From positions 1,116,001 through 1,180,000 of the forward strand of contig NC_003228.3 of NCBI RefSeq assembly GCF_000025985.1: a stretch of DNA of 64,000 nucleotides, written 5' to 3'. Shown piece by piece: positions 44,368 through 52,149 of the stretch. This stretch comes from Bacteroides fragilis NCTC 9343 (lineage in GTDB: Bacteria > Bacteroidota > Bacteroidia > Bacteroidales > Bacteroidaceae). The translations under genes were made by a program, and so were the position numbers. The number at the start of each line of letters is the position of its first letter. Positions within the stretch are counted from its first letter, which is position 1. The notes beneath the pieces were generated by a model that was not told the DNA's origin, ran no database searches, and saw nothing but the letters and a program-made list of their open reading frames with translations.

Positions 44368-45579
44368 TTATTTTGTTCTGATTTTATATCCGGCCATTCC
44401 ATAATAAAGAATGAAGAGGAAACATGGGAGACAAATCCAATAAGCATTTTGTGCTCCCGCTATGTCTTTTATGTATCCGAACAGAGTAGGGATGACAGCA
44501 CCTCCGGCCATAGCCATAATCAACAGAGAAGAGCCGGCTTTGGTGAACTTACCTAAATCTGCCATGGCAAGTGGCCACAGTGCGGGCCACATCAGTGAGC
44601 AACCCAGTGCTATGAATGCAATGAAATAGATTGAGATGTCAGCCGGGGTGAGTACTACCAGAATTGAACCGGCAATGGCGAGGATTGAGCATATTTTTAA
44701 TGCTGTAGCCTGATTGATGTATTTGGGTATAAAGATGATACCGCAGATATATCCGATCACAATACCGATCGGAGCAATCCAGGCATAAGCTGCGGCATTC
44801 TCCAAATGCAGGCTGTTGGCATAGTCAACGAGGGTTCCCAGTGAAACCGTTTCTACGCCTACGTAGAGGAAGAGGGCAAGACATCCCAGCAAAAGGTGCG
44901 GAAATTGCCATACTGAGGTTTTGCTGGCTGCATACGGACATGCCTCGGCACCTCCTTCACTGTCGTCCTCGCCGGCTGCTTTTACTTCAGGCAGCGGAGC
45001 CATCAGTGAGATGATGCCTAATATAATAAATGCTGCAATAATAACATAAAAGGGAGTGAATAAGTCCGATACGGTAATGTCGCTCACTTCCTTGCCTATC
45101 AGGAAAGCGAGGAACAAAGGAGGAATTGGCCATGCTAACTTATTACAGATGCCCATGATGCTGATACGTTTGGCTGCACTGTCCAATGGGCCGAGAATAG
45201 TAATATAGGGGTTAACAGATGCTTGTAAGAATGCGTTTGCCGTGCCGCTGACAAAAGAGGCTACCAGAAAAAGAGGAAAACTCTCCTGGCTGGCCGATGG
45301 AATGTACAAACCGAAAGCTACAGCGAACATGGCAAACGAAAGTGCCATGGTGTGTTTGTATCCGATAGCTTTGATAGTCATCGAAGCCGGATAGCCGAAG
45401 ATGAGGAAAGGTACGAAAGTGGCAGCGATTATCAGGTAAGATTCGGCTGAAGTGATGCCTAAAGAACCTTGTAATACCGGAATAAGTACAGAATTGATTC
45501 CTAATGCGAATCCGATGGCGAAGAACATGATGCCGATAAATGCTAACGGCAGAGCAAAGTTTTTTTGAGTAGAGCTCAT
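44368..45579 (-). CDS. MFS sugar transporter, FucP/GluP type
   Basis: The 403-residue protein has about twelve membrane helices and the FucP/GluP-family layout: FAIGFALGINSVLIPVLQ in helix 1, then YLIIAATFVPFLIFGYPAS, NAFLQASVNPYITILGP, and SLMWPALWPLAMADLGKFTKAGSSLLIMAMAGGAVIP in the C-terminal half. A cytoplasmic loop near residues 200-225 is acidic. It should carry a hexose such as fucose, glucose or galactose with protons. No sugar catabolic genes are adjacent, so the substrate is open. Confidence 0.9.
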   Translation of the reverse strand: MSSTQKNFALPLAFIGIMFFAIGFALGINSVLIPVLQGSLGITSAESYLIIAATFVPFLIFGYPASMTIKAIGYKHTMALSFAMFAVAFGLYIPSASQESFPLFLVASFVSGTANAFLQASVNPYITILGPLDSAAKRISIMGICNKLAWPIPPLFLAFLIGKEVSDITVSDLFTPFYVIIAAFIILGIISLMAPLPEVKAAGEDDSEGGAEACPYAASKTSVWQFPHLLLGCLALFLYVGVETVSLGTLVDYANSLHLENAAAYAWIAPIGIVIGYICGIIFIPKYINQATALKICSILAIAGSILVVLTPADISIYFIAFIALGCSLMWPALWPLAMADLGKFTKAGSSLLIMAMAGGAVIPTLFGYIKDIAGAQNAYWICLPCFLFILYYGMAGYKIRTK

Positions 45580-45630
45580 AAAATAGGAGTTTTGAGGTTA
45601 GTAAAAAGTGTGTTTTATTACAAAAAAGAA

Positions 45631-45759
45631 GGGGGTGTCATAACTCGCTACAGATAACACAGATTTACACAGAACGTTTTTTAATATGCTGATAACCAAT
45701 GTTGTCTATCTATGTAAATCCGTGCAATTCTGTGGTGAATACGAGTTTAGCACACCCTC
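45631..45759. repeat. Long palindrome of the dispersed family, downstream of serS
   Basis: The left arm (45631-45675, GGGGGTGTCATAACTCG, then ACAGATTTACACAGA) and right arm (45711-45759) are reverse complements with small gaps around a central loop. On the minus strand it follows serS and runs into a CTTCTTTTTTG tract, so it could act as its terminator. It shares a 19-base word with the element at 41868 and arm words with 22599. Confidence 0.8.
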
Positions 45760-45778
45760 TTTTATCTTTTCTTCTATG

Positions 45779-47053
45779 TCAGTCGATCATGTCAAATCCG
45801 CAGTAGGGAACCAATGCTTTCGGAATCCGGATACCCTCCGGAGTCTGATGGTTTTCCAGCAAGGCTGCTACGATGCGGGGCAATGCCAGTGCCGATCCGT
45901 TCAGTGTGTGGCAAAGTTCGGTTTTCTTTTCTCCGCTACGATAGCGGCATTTTAATCGATTGGCTTGGTAAGTATCGAAGTTAGATACAGAGCTGACTTC
46001 CAACCAGCGCTTCTGTGCTTCGGAATATACTTCGAAATCAAAGCAAAGCGCAGCGGTAAAACTCATATCACCACCACAGAGACGGAGAATACGGTAAGGG
46101 AGTTCCAGCTTCTGGAGCAGGCCTTCTACATGATCCAGCATTTCCTGATGTGACTGACGGGAGTGCTCCGGTTTGTCGATACGCACCAATTCTACTTTAG
46201 AGAATTCGTGAAGGCGATTGAGTCCGCGTACATCTTTACCGTAAGAGCCGGCTTCCCGACGGAAGCATTGTGTATAAGCGCAGTTTTTAATAGGAAGTTG
46301 CTTTTCATCCAAAATGACGTCACGGTAGATATTAGTTACCGGAACTTCAGCCGTCGGAATCAGATAGAGATCGTCTACTTCGCAATGGTACATTTGTCCT
46401 TCTTTATCCGGAAGTTGTCCGGTTCCATAGCCGGAAGCAGCGTTTACAACTGTTGGAGGCATGATTTCGGTATATCCGGATTTACGTGCTTCATCCAGGA
46501 AAAAGTTAATCAGTGCGCGTTGCAGTTGAGCTCCTTTGCCTTTGTAAACAGGAAAACCTGCACCGGTTATTTTTACACCCAAATCAAAGTCAATCAAGTC
46601 GTATTTCTTAGCCAGTTCCCAATGGGGGAGTGCATCTGTGGGAAGTTGAGTTTCCATACCTCCCATTTTCTCAACTACATTGTCCTCGGCACCAACACCT
46701 TCGGGCACACTGTCATAGGGAATATTGGGAATGGTATACAGCAGATTCAGCATGTCGTTGGCAGCCTGGTCCATGTCGGCCTGCAGTGTTTTATTGCTCT
46801 CCTTTATCTCGGCTACACGGGCTTTTGCAACTTCAGCTTCTTCCTTTTTGCCTTCTTTCATCAACTGACCGATCGTTTTCGAAAGTGAATTTACCTCTGC
46901 CAGGTTTTTATCTAATTGATTTTGTGTATTACGTCTTTTGTCATTCACTTCGATTACTTGGGCAATTGTTTCTTTGGCTCCTTTGAAGTGTTTTTTCTCC
47001 AGACCGCGGATTACCGCGTCGGTGTTTTCTGTAATTTGTTTAATGGTAAGCAT
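45779..47053 (-). CDS. serS: Seryl-tRNA synthetase
   Basis: Class II aminoacyl-tRNA synthetase. The 424 residues have an N-terminal long coiled-coil arm (about 25-105, LAEVNSLSKTIGQLMKEGKKEE) that binds tRNA-Ser, followed by the catalytic core with motif 2 FRREAGSYGKDVRGLNRLHEF and the motif 3 region NGSALALPRIVAALLENHQ. The length is as in other bacteria. It has its own promoter after rplU-rpmA. Confidence 0.97.
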   Translation of the reverse strand: MLTIKQITENTDAVIRGLEKKHFKGAKETIAQVIEVNDKRRNTQNQLDKNLAEVNSLSKTIGQLMKEGKKEEAEVAKARVAEIKESNKTLQADMDQAANDMLNLLYTIPNIPYDSVPEGVGAEDNVVEKMGGMETQLPTDALPHWELAKKYDLIDFDLGVKITGAGFPVYKGKGAQLQRALINFFLDEARKSGYTEIMPPTVVNAASGYGTGQLPDKEGQMYHCEVDDLYLIPTAEVPVTNIYRDVILDEKQLPIKNCAYTQCFRREAGSYGKDVRGLNRLHEFSKVELVRIDKPEHSRQSHQEMLDHVEGLLQKLELPYRILRLCGGDMSFTAALCFDFEVYSEAQKRWLEVSSVSNFDTYQANRLKCRYRSGEKKTELCHTLNGSALALPRIVAALLENHQTPEGIRIPKALVPYCGFDMID

Positions 47054-47091
47054 ATCTATACTTTATTTATGAACTTTCTTCTTTGAGTTTA

Positions 47092-47099
47092 CAAAGATA
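47092..47099 (-). promoter_or_regulatory. serS promoter, -7 box
   Basis: Minus-strand TATCTTTG, about 38 bp before the ATG. Confidence 0.65.
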
Positions 47100-47140
47100 T
47101 ATAAAAATAAGATAAGAGGGTGCGTCTTGTATAAAAAAGA

Positions 47141-47172
47141 AAAGAGACGCAATCAACCGATTGCATCTCTTT
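47141..47172 (-). terminator. Terminator of rplU-rpmA
   Basis: AAAGAGACGCAATC (47141-47154) pairs with GATTGCATCTCTTT (47159-47172) with one G-T pair and a 4-nt loop. On the minus strand a TCTTTTTTATA tract follows. Confidence 0.85.
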
Positions 47173-47209
47173 CTTCAATTTCTTACAATTTCCTTTAAAC
47201 TCCGGAAAT

Positions 47210-47479
47210 TTATGCTTCTGTTGCTTCAGCAGGGATGATAGAAACATATCTTCTGTCTTCTCTACCTACTTTGAAGTTTACAGTTCCATCTACTAAAGCG
47301 AAAAGAGTGTGGTCCTTACCCATACCGATGTTTTCACCCGGGTGGAATTCAGTACCTCTTTGACGAACGATGATGTTACCTGCTTTGCAAGCTTCGCCAC
47401 CAAATATCTTAACGCCTAATCTTTTGCTCTGTGATTCGCGGCCGTTCTTAGAACTACCGACACCTTTCTTATGTGCCAT
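47210..47479 (-). CDS. rpmA: 50S ribosomal protein L27
   Basis: The 89 residues are the usual L27: [24 protein letters not shown], then [27 protein letters not shown]. The N-terminus starts directly with the mature Ala-His-Lys-Lys sequence that reaches the peptidyl-transferase centre, without the cleaved leader found in Firmicutes. It follows rplU by 22 bp. Confidence 0.97.
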   Translation of the reverse strand: MAHKKGVGSSKNGRESQSKRLGVKIFGGEACKAGNIIVRQRGTEFHPGENIGMGKDHTLFALVDGTVNFKVGREDRRYVSIIPAEATEA

Positions 47480-47501
47480 TTCTTCTTACTTTTAAAATTG
47501 A

Positions 47502-47819
47502 TTAAGCTACTACTTCTGTGATTGTTAACTCTGTGAACTGCTGACGGTGACCGTTCAACTTTCTGTGACCTTTTCTTCTTTTCTTGTGGAAAACAAGAAC
47601 TTTGTCACCTTTAACCAGGCTTGAAACAATCTGGCAAACTACTTTTGCACCGTCTACAGTAGGAGCACCTACAGTAACGTTTCCGTCTTTGTCTACCAAA
47701 AGAACTTTGTCAAATTCTACTGTTGCACCGTTCTCTGCATTCTGAATGTGGTGAACGAACAATTTTTGGCCAGCTTCAGCTTTAAATTGCTGACCGTTGA
47801 TTTCTACAATTGCGTACAT
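47502..47819 (-). CDS. rplU: 50S ribosomal protein L21
   Basis: The 105 residues start [24 protein letters not shown] and carry the closing [25 protein letters not shown], the L21 signature. The start at 47819 is fixed by the family N-terminus; a frame to 47867 adds leader residues. The leader of about 85 nt may allow autogenous control, but I see no clear structure. Confidence 0.97.
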
Positions 47820-47910
47820 CTTATATAAATAAATGTAAGTTAGCTCCGTCGGGTGGTCTTTAATCACTTAAAAAACACTTGCTCAAACCCGGTGCGGAAT
47901 AATCAGGGCA

Positions 47911-47941
47911 CAAAATTACTGCTTTTATTTGTTTCGGACAA
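47911..47941 (-). promoter_or_regulatory. rplU-rpmA promoter
   Basis: Minus-strand TAATTTTG (complement of 47911-47918), with TTG (complement of 47939-47941) 20 bp upstream. Confidence 0.6.
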
Positions 47942-48595
47942 GTTTTTCTTTTTCTTTTTTGTTTGCAGTATGTTATTTTGCTCTTTTTCTTCTTGCGGGT
48001 AGGGGCAGTTAGAAGGTTGATTATTAAATGGGATGTGACTTTATTCATTTTGTCACTTTGATAATCGGAACTCCTCAGAATCGTTTATTTCGGACGGGAT
48101 GCTTGCCTGGGTGAAAAAAACGCGTTCTGAAGGTTTTTCCCGATGACATATATCTTGGGGCTTTTGATTGATGGTACGCACAAGGAAAGGAAAAAGTCGT
48201 GTCGGTGGTGAAAGTGCTTCGGATGGGATTGCATTCCGATTTTTTTGTCACTTCAGAAAGCTCTGCCTGCGGTTCAACCGGAAGACGGAGTGTCCCTTTC
48301 AGACCGGATTTGGAATAACAATAGGAGATATTTGGGAAAACAATAGGAGATATTTCCAAAACATAAGGACATTTTCGGTGAATGCTTACGTCTTTTCGGC
48401 CAAATGCTTGCTTCTTTTTGCGAAAAGTCAGGCTTTCCGAGCCCGGAAGCCCGTCTTTTCGGCCTCTAAAGTCTCCATTTGGCTTTTTTCTTCTCTCCGG
48501 GTGTCGGAAACGGACAAGGACTCTGTTATGAAAAACAGATATTTACTTTCTTTTTGTACTGTTATTCGATGAACGGATGTCATCCGGTTGGATTA
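47942..48595. other. Gene-free stretch with a 21-22-bp repeat array
   Basis: Between the rplU promoter and the HAD gene I see no convincing gene. A plus-strand frame at 48168-48572 encodes a Phe/Arg/Ser-rich sequence that crosses the repeat array and looks spurious. The right two-thirds is the repeat array listed next. Confidence 0.7.
48296..48492. repeat. Degenerate direct-repeat array with 21-22-bp period, about nine units
   Basis: AACAATAGGAGATATTT occurs at 48317 and again at 48339, 22 bp apart. Related ATTT-GG or TTTTCGG cores recur at 48308, 48330, 48352, 48371, 48392, 48413, 48433, 48455 at steps of 19-22 bp. TCTTTTCGGCC is identical at 48391 and 48454. The conserved part is about ten bases and the rest varies, as in the arrays at 13377 and 15325, but with a different core sequence. 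Confidence 0.65.
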
Positions 48596-48596
48596 T

Positions 48597-49265
48597 TCAG
48601 AGCGGACAGCCGGATTTGTCTTCCGGAACGGAGATTAGCTGGCCAAGAGTACTGATGATTCTGTCGTAGGGATAGGCCTGAAACTCTTGGGCAGTAGTCA
48701 TACCGCTGGTAACACCGGTAAAAGAAACTCCGGCAGCGGCGGCTGTTCCTGCATCCACTGTACTGTCACCGATGTATAATACTTCTTCGGGGCATGCCTT
48801 CAATCGGTCGATGGCAAGTAGCAAACCTTCAGGATCGGGTTTATGATGTGTCACATCTTCACCTCCGATAATGATGTCAAACCAATCATCCGGCATGTGA
48901 TTTCTCAGGAAACTCAGTATCCGGAATCGGTATTTGGTTGAAATGATTCCGATACGGATTCCCTGTTTTTTCAGGTGTGTAAGCGTGGGGAGAGTATCCG
49001 GGAAAAGAATGGTATTTGCATTCATGTATATATCTGCCTCTTTGGAATACTCTTGTCTGAATGATTCCAGTTGGTCGGCGTCAGTAATTCCCGTAAGGAT
49101 GCTGAACGATTCTTCAAGCGTTTTCCCAATGGTGCGTTTGATCATATCATCAGTGATACCGGTGTAGCCATGTCTCTCGAGTACGCTTCTGAAGCAGGTT
49201 ACGATGCCACGCGAAGAGTCTGCCAGTGTATAGTCAAAGTCGAATAAATAAACAGTGTATTTCAT
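48597..49265 (-). CDS. HAD-family phosphatase (phosphoglycolate phosphatase-like)
   Basis: The 222 residues have HAD motif I FDFDYTLADSS, motif II IISTKY, Lys in THHKPDPEGLL, and motif IV YIGDSTVDAGTAAAAG, with a helical C1 cap (about 18-85). The normal DxDxT of motif I is intact (DFDYT). It resembles Gph/PgmB-type phosphatases; the substrate is not certain. The start at 49265 is taken because MKYTVYLFDFDYT is the family N-terminus and it follows the promoter directly. Confidence 0.88.
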   Translation of the reverse strand: MKYTVYLFDFDYTLADSSRGIVTCFRSVLERHGYTGITDDMIKRTIGKTLEESFSILTGITDADQLESFRQEYSKEADIYMNANTILFPDTLPTLTHLKKQGIRIGIISTKYRFRILSFLRNHMPDDWFDIIIGGEDVTHHKPDPEGLLLAIDRLKACPEEVLYIGDSTVDAGTAAAAGVSFTGVTSGMTTAQEFQAYPYDRIISTLGQLISVPEDKSGCPL

Positions 49266-49280
49266 TTGCGGAATTTTCGG

Positions 49281-49288
49281 CAAAGATA
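49281..49288 (-). promoter_or_regulatory. Promoter of the HAD gene, -7 box
   Basis: Minus-strand TATCTTTG, 16 bp before the ATG at 49265, so the leader would be very short. Confidence 0.5.
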
Positions 49289-49312
49289 GTGAATTTTTTA
49301 TTTCAATAAAGG

Positions 49313-49828
49313 TTATTTGCGTACTCTGCCTCCCGATATCCAGTGAGTCCGGTAATAGGGTTCATTGAGACTGCTGACAATGACTCCCTGGCTGGTGCTG
49401 GCATGAACAAACTTTCCGTCTTTGAGATAGATGCCCACGTGTGCCACTTTTCTGCGCGATTTCCGGCTACTGAAAAATACCAGATCACCTTCCCGAAGAT
49501 TTCGCCGGGCAACTTTACTGCTCTCTTTCTTCTGACCGTCTGTGCTTCGTTGCAGTTTGATATGATATACCTTTTTATAAATCTGGCAGGTCATTCCCGA
49601 GCAGTCTGTGCCACGTTTGGTCTCTCCGCCTCCCCGGTAGGGGGTACCTATCCATTCGGCTGCTTCCAGGTAGAGTTTATGGTTATCCTCCATTCCGATG
49701 TCTACGCCCAAGCGTACAGAAGCACGGGCCAATTTCTTATAGTCTAGTTTGGGAGCAGAGGTGCGGCAGCCACTCAGGCCGATAACTAGGACGGTGAAAA
49801 GTAACAGATTAAAAAGGTATTTCTTCAT
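49313..49828 (-). CDS. NlpC/P60 lipoprotein (C40 cell-wall endopeptidase)
   Basis: The 171 residues start with a lipobox ending at Cys21 (LVIGLSGC) and hold the NlpC/P60 triad: Cys in GTDCSGMTCQIY, His in KVAHVGIYLKDGKFVHAS, with the usual GTPYRGGGETKRG before the Cys. It cuts peptide stems of peptidoglycan in the periplasm. It lies 4 bp downstream of an ABC ATPase gene on the same strand. Confidence 0.93.
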   Translation of the reverse strand: MKKYLFNLLLFTVLVIGLSGCRTSAPKLDYKKLARASVRLGVDIGMEDNHKLYLEAAEWIGTPYRGGGETKRGTDCSGMTCQIYKKVYHIKLQRSTDGQKKESSKVARRNLREGDLVFFSSRKSRRKVAHVGIYLKDGKFVHASTSQGVIVSSLNEPYYRTHWISGGRVRK

Positions 49829-49832
49829 ACAT

Positions 49833-50540
49833 TCATTCTTCTTCTACATTAAAATAATCTTCCAGTTCTTTTTCTGCCGAATTGTTTTCGTTTACAAGGT
49901 CACGGATAATGACTCCATGCTCAAGCACGGCAATACGAGGACAGACATCCACCGTATGGTTCAGGTTATGGCTCGAAATAATGACCGTGGCATTATGTTC
50001 CTCATTATACTTTTTCAGCAGATGTTTAATGACGGATTGTGAACTTGGGTCCAGAAAATTAAACGGTTCGTCCAGAATGATCAGTTTCGGATAATGTAGC
50101 ATGGCCGACACGATACCGATCTTCTGCTTATTGCCCGCCGAGAAGTTACGGATAAACTTCTTTTGTCCCAATACTTCCCCGTTCATAAAACGTTCGAAGG
50201 GGATCAGGCGTTCATCCACTTCTTCTTTTTTGAGTCCGTACATTTTACCGATAAAATAGAAATATTCTTCCGGAGTCAGGTAACTGATCAGGAATCCGTC
50301 ATCGATAAATGCACCGGTAAAACTTTTCCAGTCTTCGCTTTGGTTCACATGAATGTCGTTGATAATGATTTCACCGGTATCAGCTTTCAGCAGGTCCAGC
50401 ATTAAACGGAACAAAGTTGTTTTTCCGGCTCCATTGTTACCCACCAGGCCGACCATCTCTCCCTGATTGATTGTATAATTCTCGATATCGACGGCTGTTT
50501 GGGTTCCGAAGTTTTTCCGGAGGTTATGTATGGTAATCAT
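49833..50540 (-). CDS. ABC transporter ATP-binding protein
   Basis: The 235 residues contain Walker A GNNGAGKTT, signature FSAGNKQKIGI, and Walker B LIILDEPFNFLDPSSQ, followed by SSHNLNHTVDVC (H-loop). The signature is of the drug/polymer exporter kind. It forms an exporter with the permease encoded 31 bp upstream. The substrate is unknown. Confidence 0.92.
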   Translation of the reverse strand: MITIHNLRKNFGTQTAVDIENYTINQGEMVGLVGNNGAGKTTLFRLMLDLLKADTGEIIINDIHVNQSEDWKSFTGAFIDDGFLISYLTPEEYFYFIGKMYGLKKEEVDERLIPFERFMNGEVLGQKKFIRNFSAGNKQKIGIVSAMLHYPKLIILDEPFNFLDPSSQSVIKHLLKKYNEEHNATVIISSHNLNHTVDVCPRIAVLEHGVIIRDLVNENNSAEKELEDYFNVEEE

Positions 50541-50571
50541 ATTCTTTTTCTATAAAATAAATGTTGAATCG

Positions 50572-52053
50572 TTATTTACTGTCTCTGAATCCTTCCATGT
50601 TTTCGTAACGGCGTTGCATGAAACGGACATATACATTGTTTATCCACATAGGGGAGGTCAAGGTGAAGCCTAATCCGATGATTAATATGACAATGTAGGC
50701 CCATGTTTGTCCCAGCAGCATGGGGAGCGTGCCATAGAGTGTGGTTGGTACGATGAAAAGTCCGAAACTGATTAACATCTGCATTCCGGTATTCATACTT
50801 TGTTTGCCTGTGATGCTTTCATTGAGTGGTACGGTTTTATGGTTGTATACCGCCAGTTGGAACAAGATGCAATAGACAGGACCTGTTGTCAGAAAGATTA
50901 GTGCGACAGCACCCAGCAGGCTGGCTTTTCCCATCACAAAAGCCGGTATCAGCAGGATCAGCGGAATGATTTCCGCCAAGCTATAGATATAATATTTGGC
51001 TGTCAACAGGCTTTTGATGGATTCTTTGCGAGTCATCAGTCCGTCGATATAGTTTCCTTCAAATCCCATAAGTTGTATCAGAATCACCATACCGAATCCA
51101 AGGAAGGAGTATACCTGGACAAAACTCTTCATGTGGTCATACGTACTGCTGAAACTCAGTATGATAGAGAAGATGATTACGAGCATTGCTACCGACCGGA
51201 GTGAGGCCTTACAGCGTTTGTTGCGTAGAAGCATCTTCAATTCCAGACGCATATATTCGCCTACCTCTCCGAAGCGTTCCAGGAAACGGTATTCGGATAC
51301 GGTTTTTACTTTTGTGTCTTCTACTTTATTGATTTCGTTGTATATTAAACCGGTCATCACTTTACGGTTGATACACCATACCAGAACAGTGGCTGCCAAT
51401 GTACCCAGGTAAGCAAGTAGATTTCCTTCGATATAACCTTCTCCCAGGTTCATGAAAAAGTTACTTATAAATCCCGTTTTGGGAATAAAAATAGCGATGG
51501 CGATTCCACTGTAGACAACGATGGGAAGTACCACCCACCAAATATGTTCGTTAATCAGCGTACGGCAAAGCAGATACCAATATCCGTTGAAAACCATCAG
51601 TAACCAAATGCCGATGCTGTAAGTGAGAACTCCTGATATTCCATAAAAAGGAAAGACTGTGAGTGCTGCGAACGGCACGAACAGGAACAGCCAGATAAGA
51701 TTGAAAGAACTGAGCCCGTGGCGGAGAAGCAGAAAGTCGAGTATACGGATTCGTTTTACCGGAAGTAGCAGATAAGGTTTTACTTCTTGTGTAGGAGTTT
51801 TTTGGAATGGGAAACGTATTACAAAGTCCAGGGCAAGCGCAAATATCAGTCCACTATTCAAAATATGATAGGCTTCCATATTGGGAACTTCTGTGCTGAT
51901 GGCTTTTGCCAGACCGATGCCAATAAATATAAAGTAAGCACCCCAGAAAATAAAGGACGCATACATGATGTATTTGCCTATTTTATTCTTTTCGTACATC
52001 GGATGTCGTTTGGCTGCAAGTTTGCCGTGCAGGCGTAGTTCATTGAATAGCAT
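50572..52053 (-). CDS. ABC transporter permease (DUF5687-like)
   Basis: The 493-residue membrane protein has about twelve hydrophobic segments, with an N-terminal LFNELRLHGKLAAKRHP, a loop at about 232-275 with EYRFLERFGEVGEYMRLELKMLLRNKR, and GLMTRKESIKSLLTAKYYIYSL near residue 340. It matches DUF5687 permeases of Bacteroidetes, which pair with an adjacent ATPase. It is the first gene of the exporter operon (permease, ATPase, NlpC/P60). Confidence 0.83.
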   Translation of the reverse strand: MLFNELRLHGKLAAKRHPMYEKNKIGKYIMYASFIFWGAYFIFIGIGLAKAISTEVPNMEAYHILNSGLIFALALDFVIRFPFQKTPTQEVKPYLLLPVKRIRILDFLLLRHGLSSFNLIWLFLFVPFAALTVFPFYGISGVLTYSIGIWLLMVFNGYWYLLCRTLINEHIWWVVLPIVVYSGIAIAIFIPKTGFISNFFMNLGEGYIEGNLLAYLGTLAATVLVWCINRKVMTGLIYNEINKVEDTKVKTVSEYRFLERFGEVGEYMRLELKMLLRNKRCKASLRSVAMLVIIFSIILSFSSTYDHMKSFVQVYSFLGFGMVILIQLMGFEGNYIDGLMTRKESIKSLLTAKYYIYSLAEIIPLILLIPAFVMGKASLLGAVALIFLTTGPVYCILFQLAVYNHKTVPLNESITGKQSMNTGMQMLISFGLFIVPTTLYGTLPMLLGQTWAYIVILIIGLGFTLTSPMWINNVYVRFMQRRYENMEGFRDSK

Positions 52054-52085
52054 AGTACCGTTTTATTTAAGTTTCGACAAAAAAG

Positions 52086-52138
52086 AGCACGCAGATAATA
52101 CAACTTCTTATCTGTTTGGGTTGCATCATCTGCGTGCT
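52086..52138 (-). terminator. Terminator of the M16 peptidase gene
   Basis: Arms 52086-52104 and 52120-52138 are complementary at 17 of 19 positions, the two others being G-T pairs; the core is AGCACGCAGAT/ATCTGCGTGCT. On the minus strand a CTCTTTTTTGTC tract follows. Confidence 0.85.
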
Positions 52139-52149
52139 GCAAGGTCTTA

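Noticed and set aside
48296..48492. CRISPR array
   Set aside because: Repeats are only about ten conserved bases with 21-22-bp period, too short for repeats plus spacers, and no cas genes are near.
48168..48572. 134-residue plus-strand open frame between rplU and the HAD gene
   Set aside because: It crosses the 21-22-bp repeat array, has a composition rich in Phe, Ser and Arg, and no recognisable domain or clear ribosome site.
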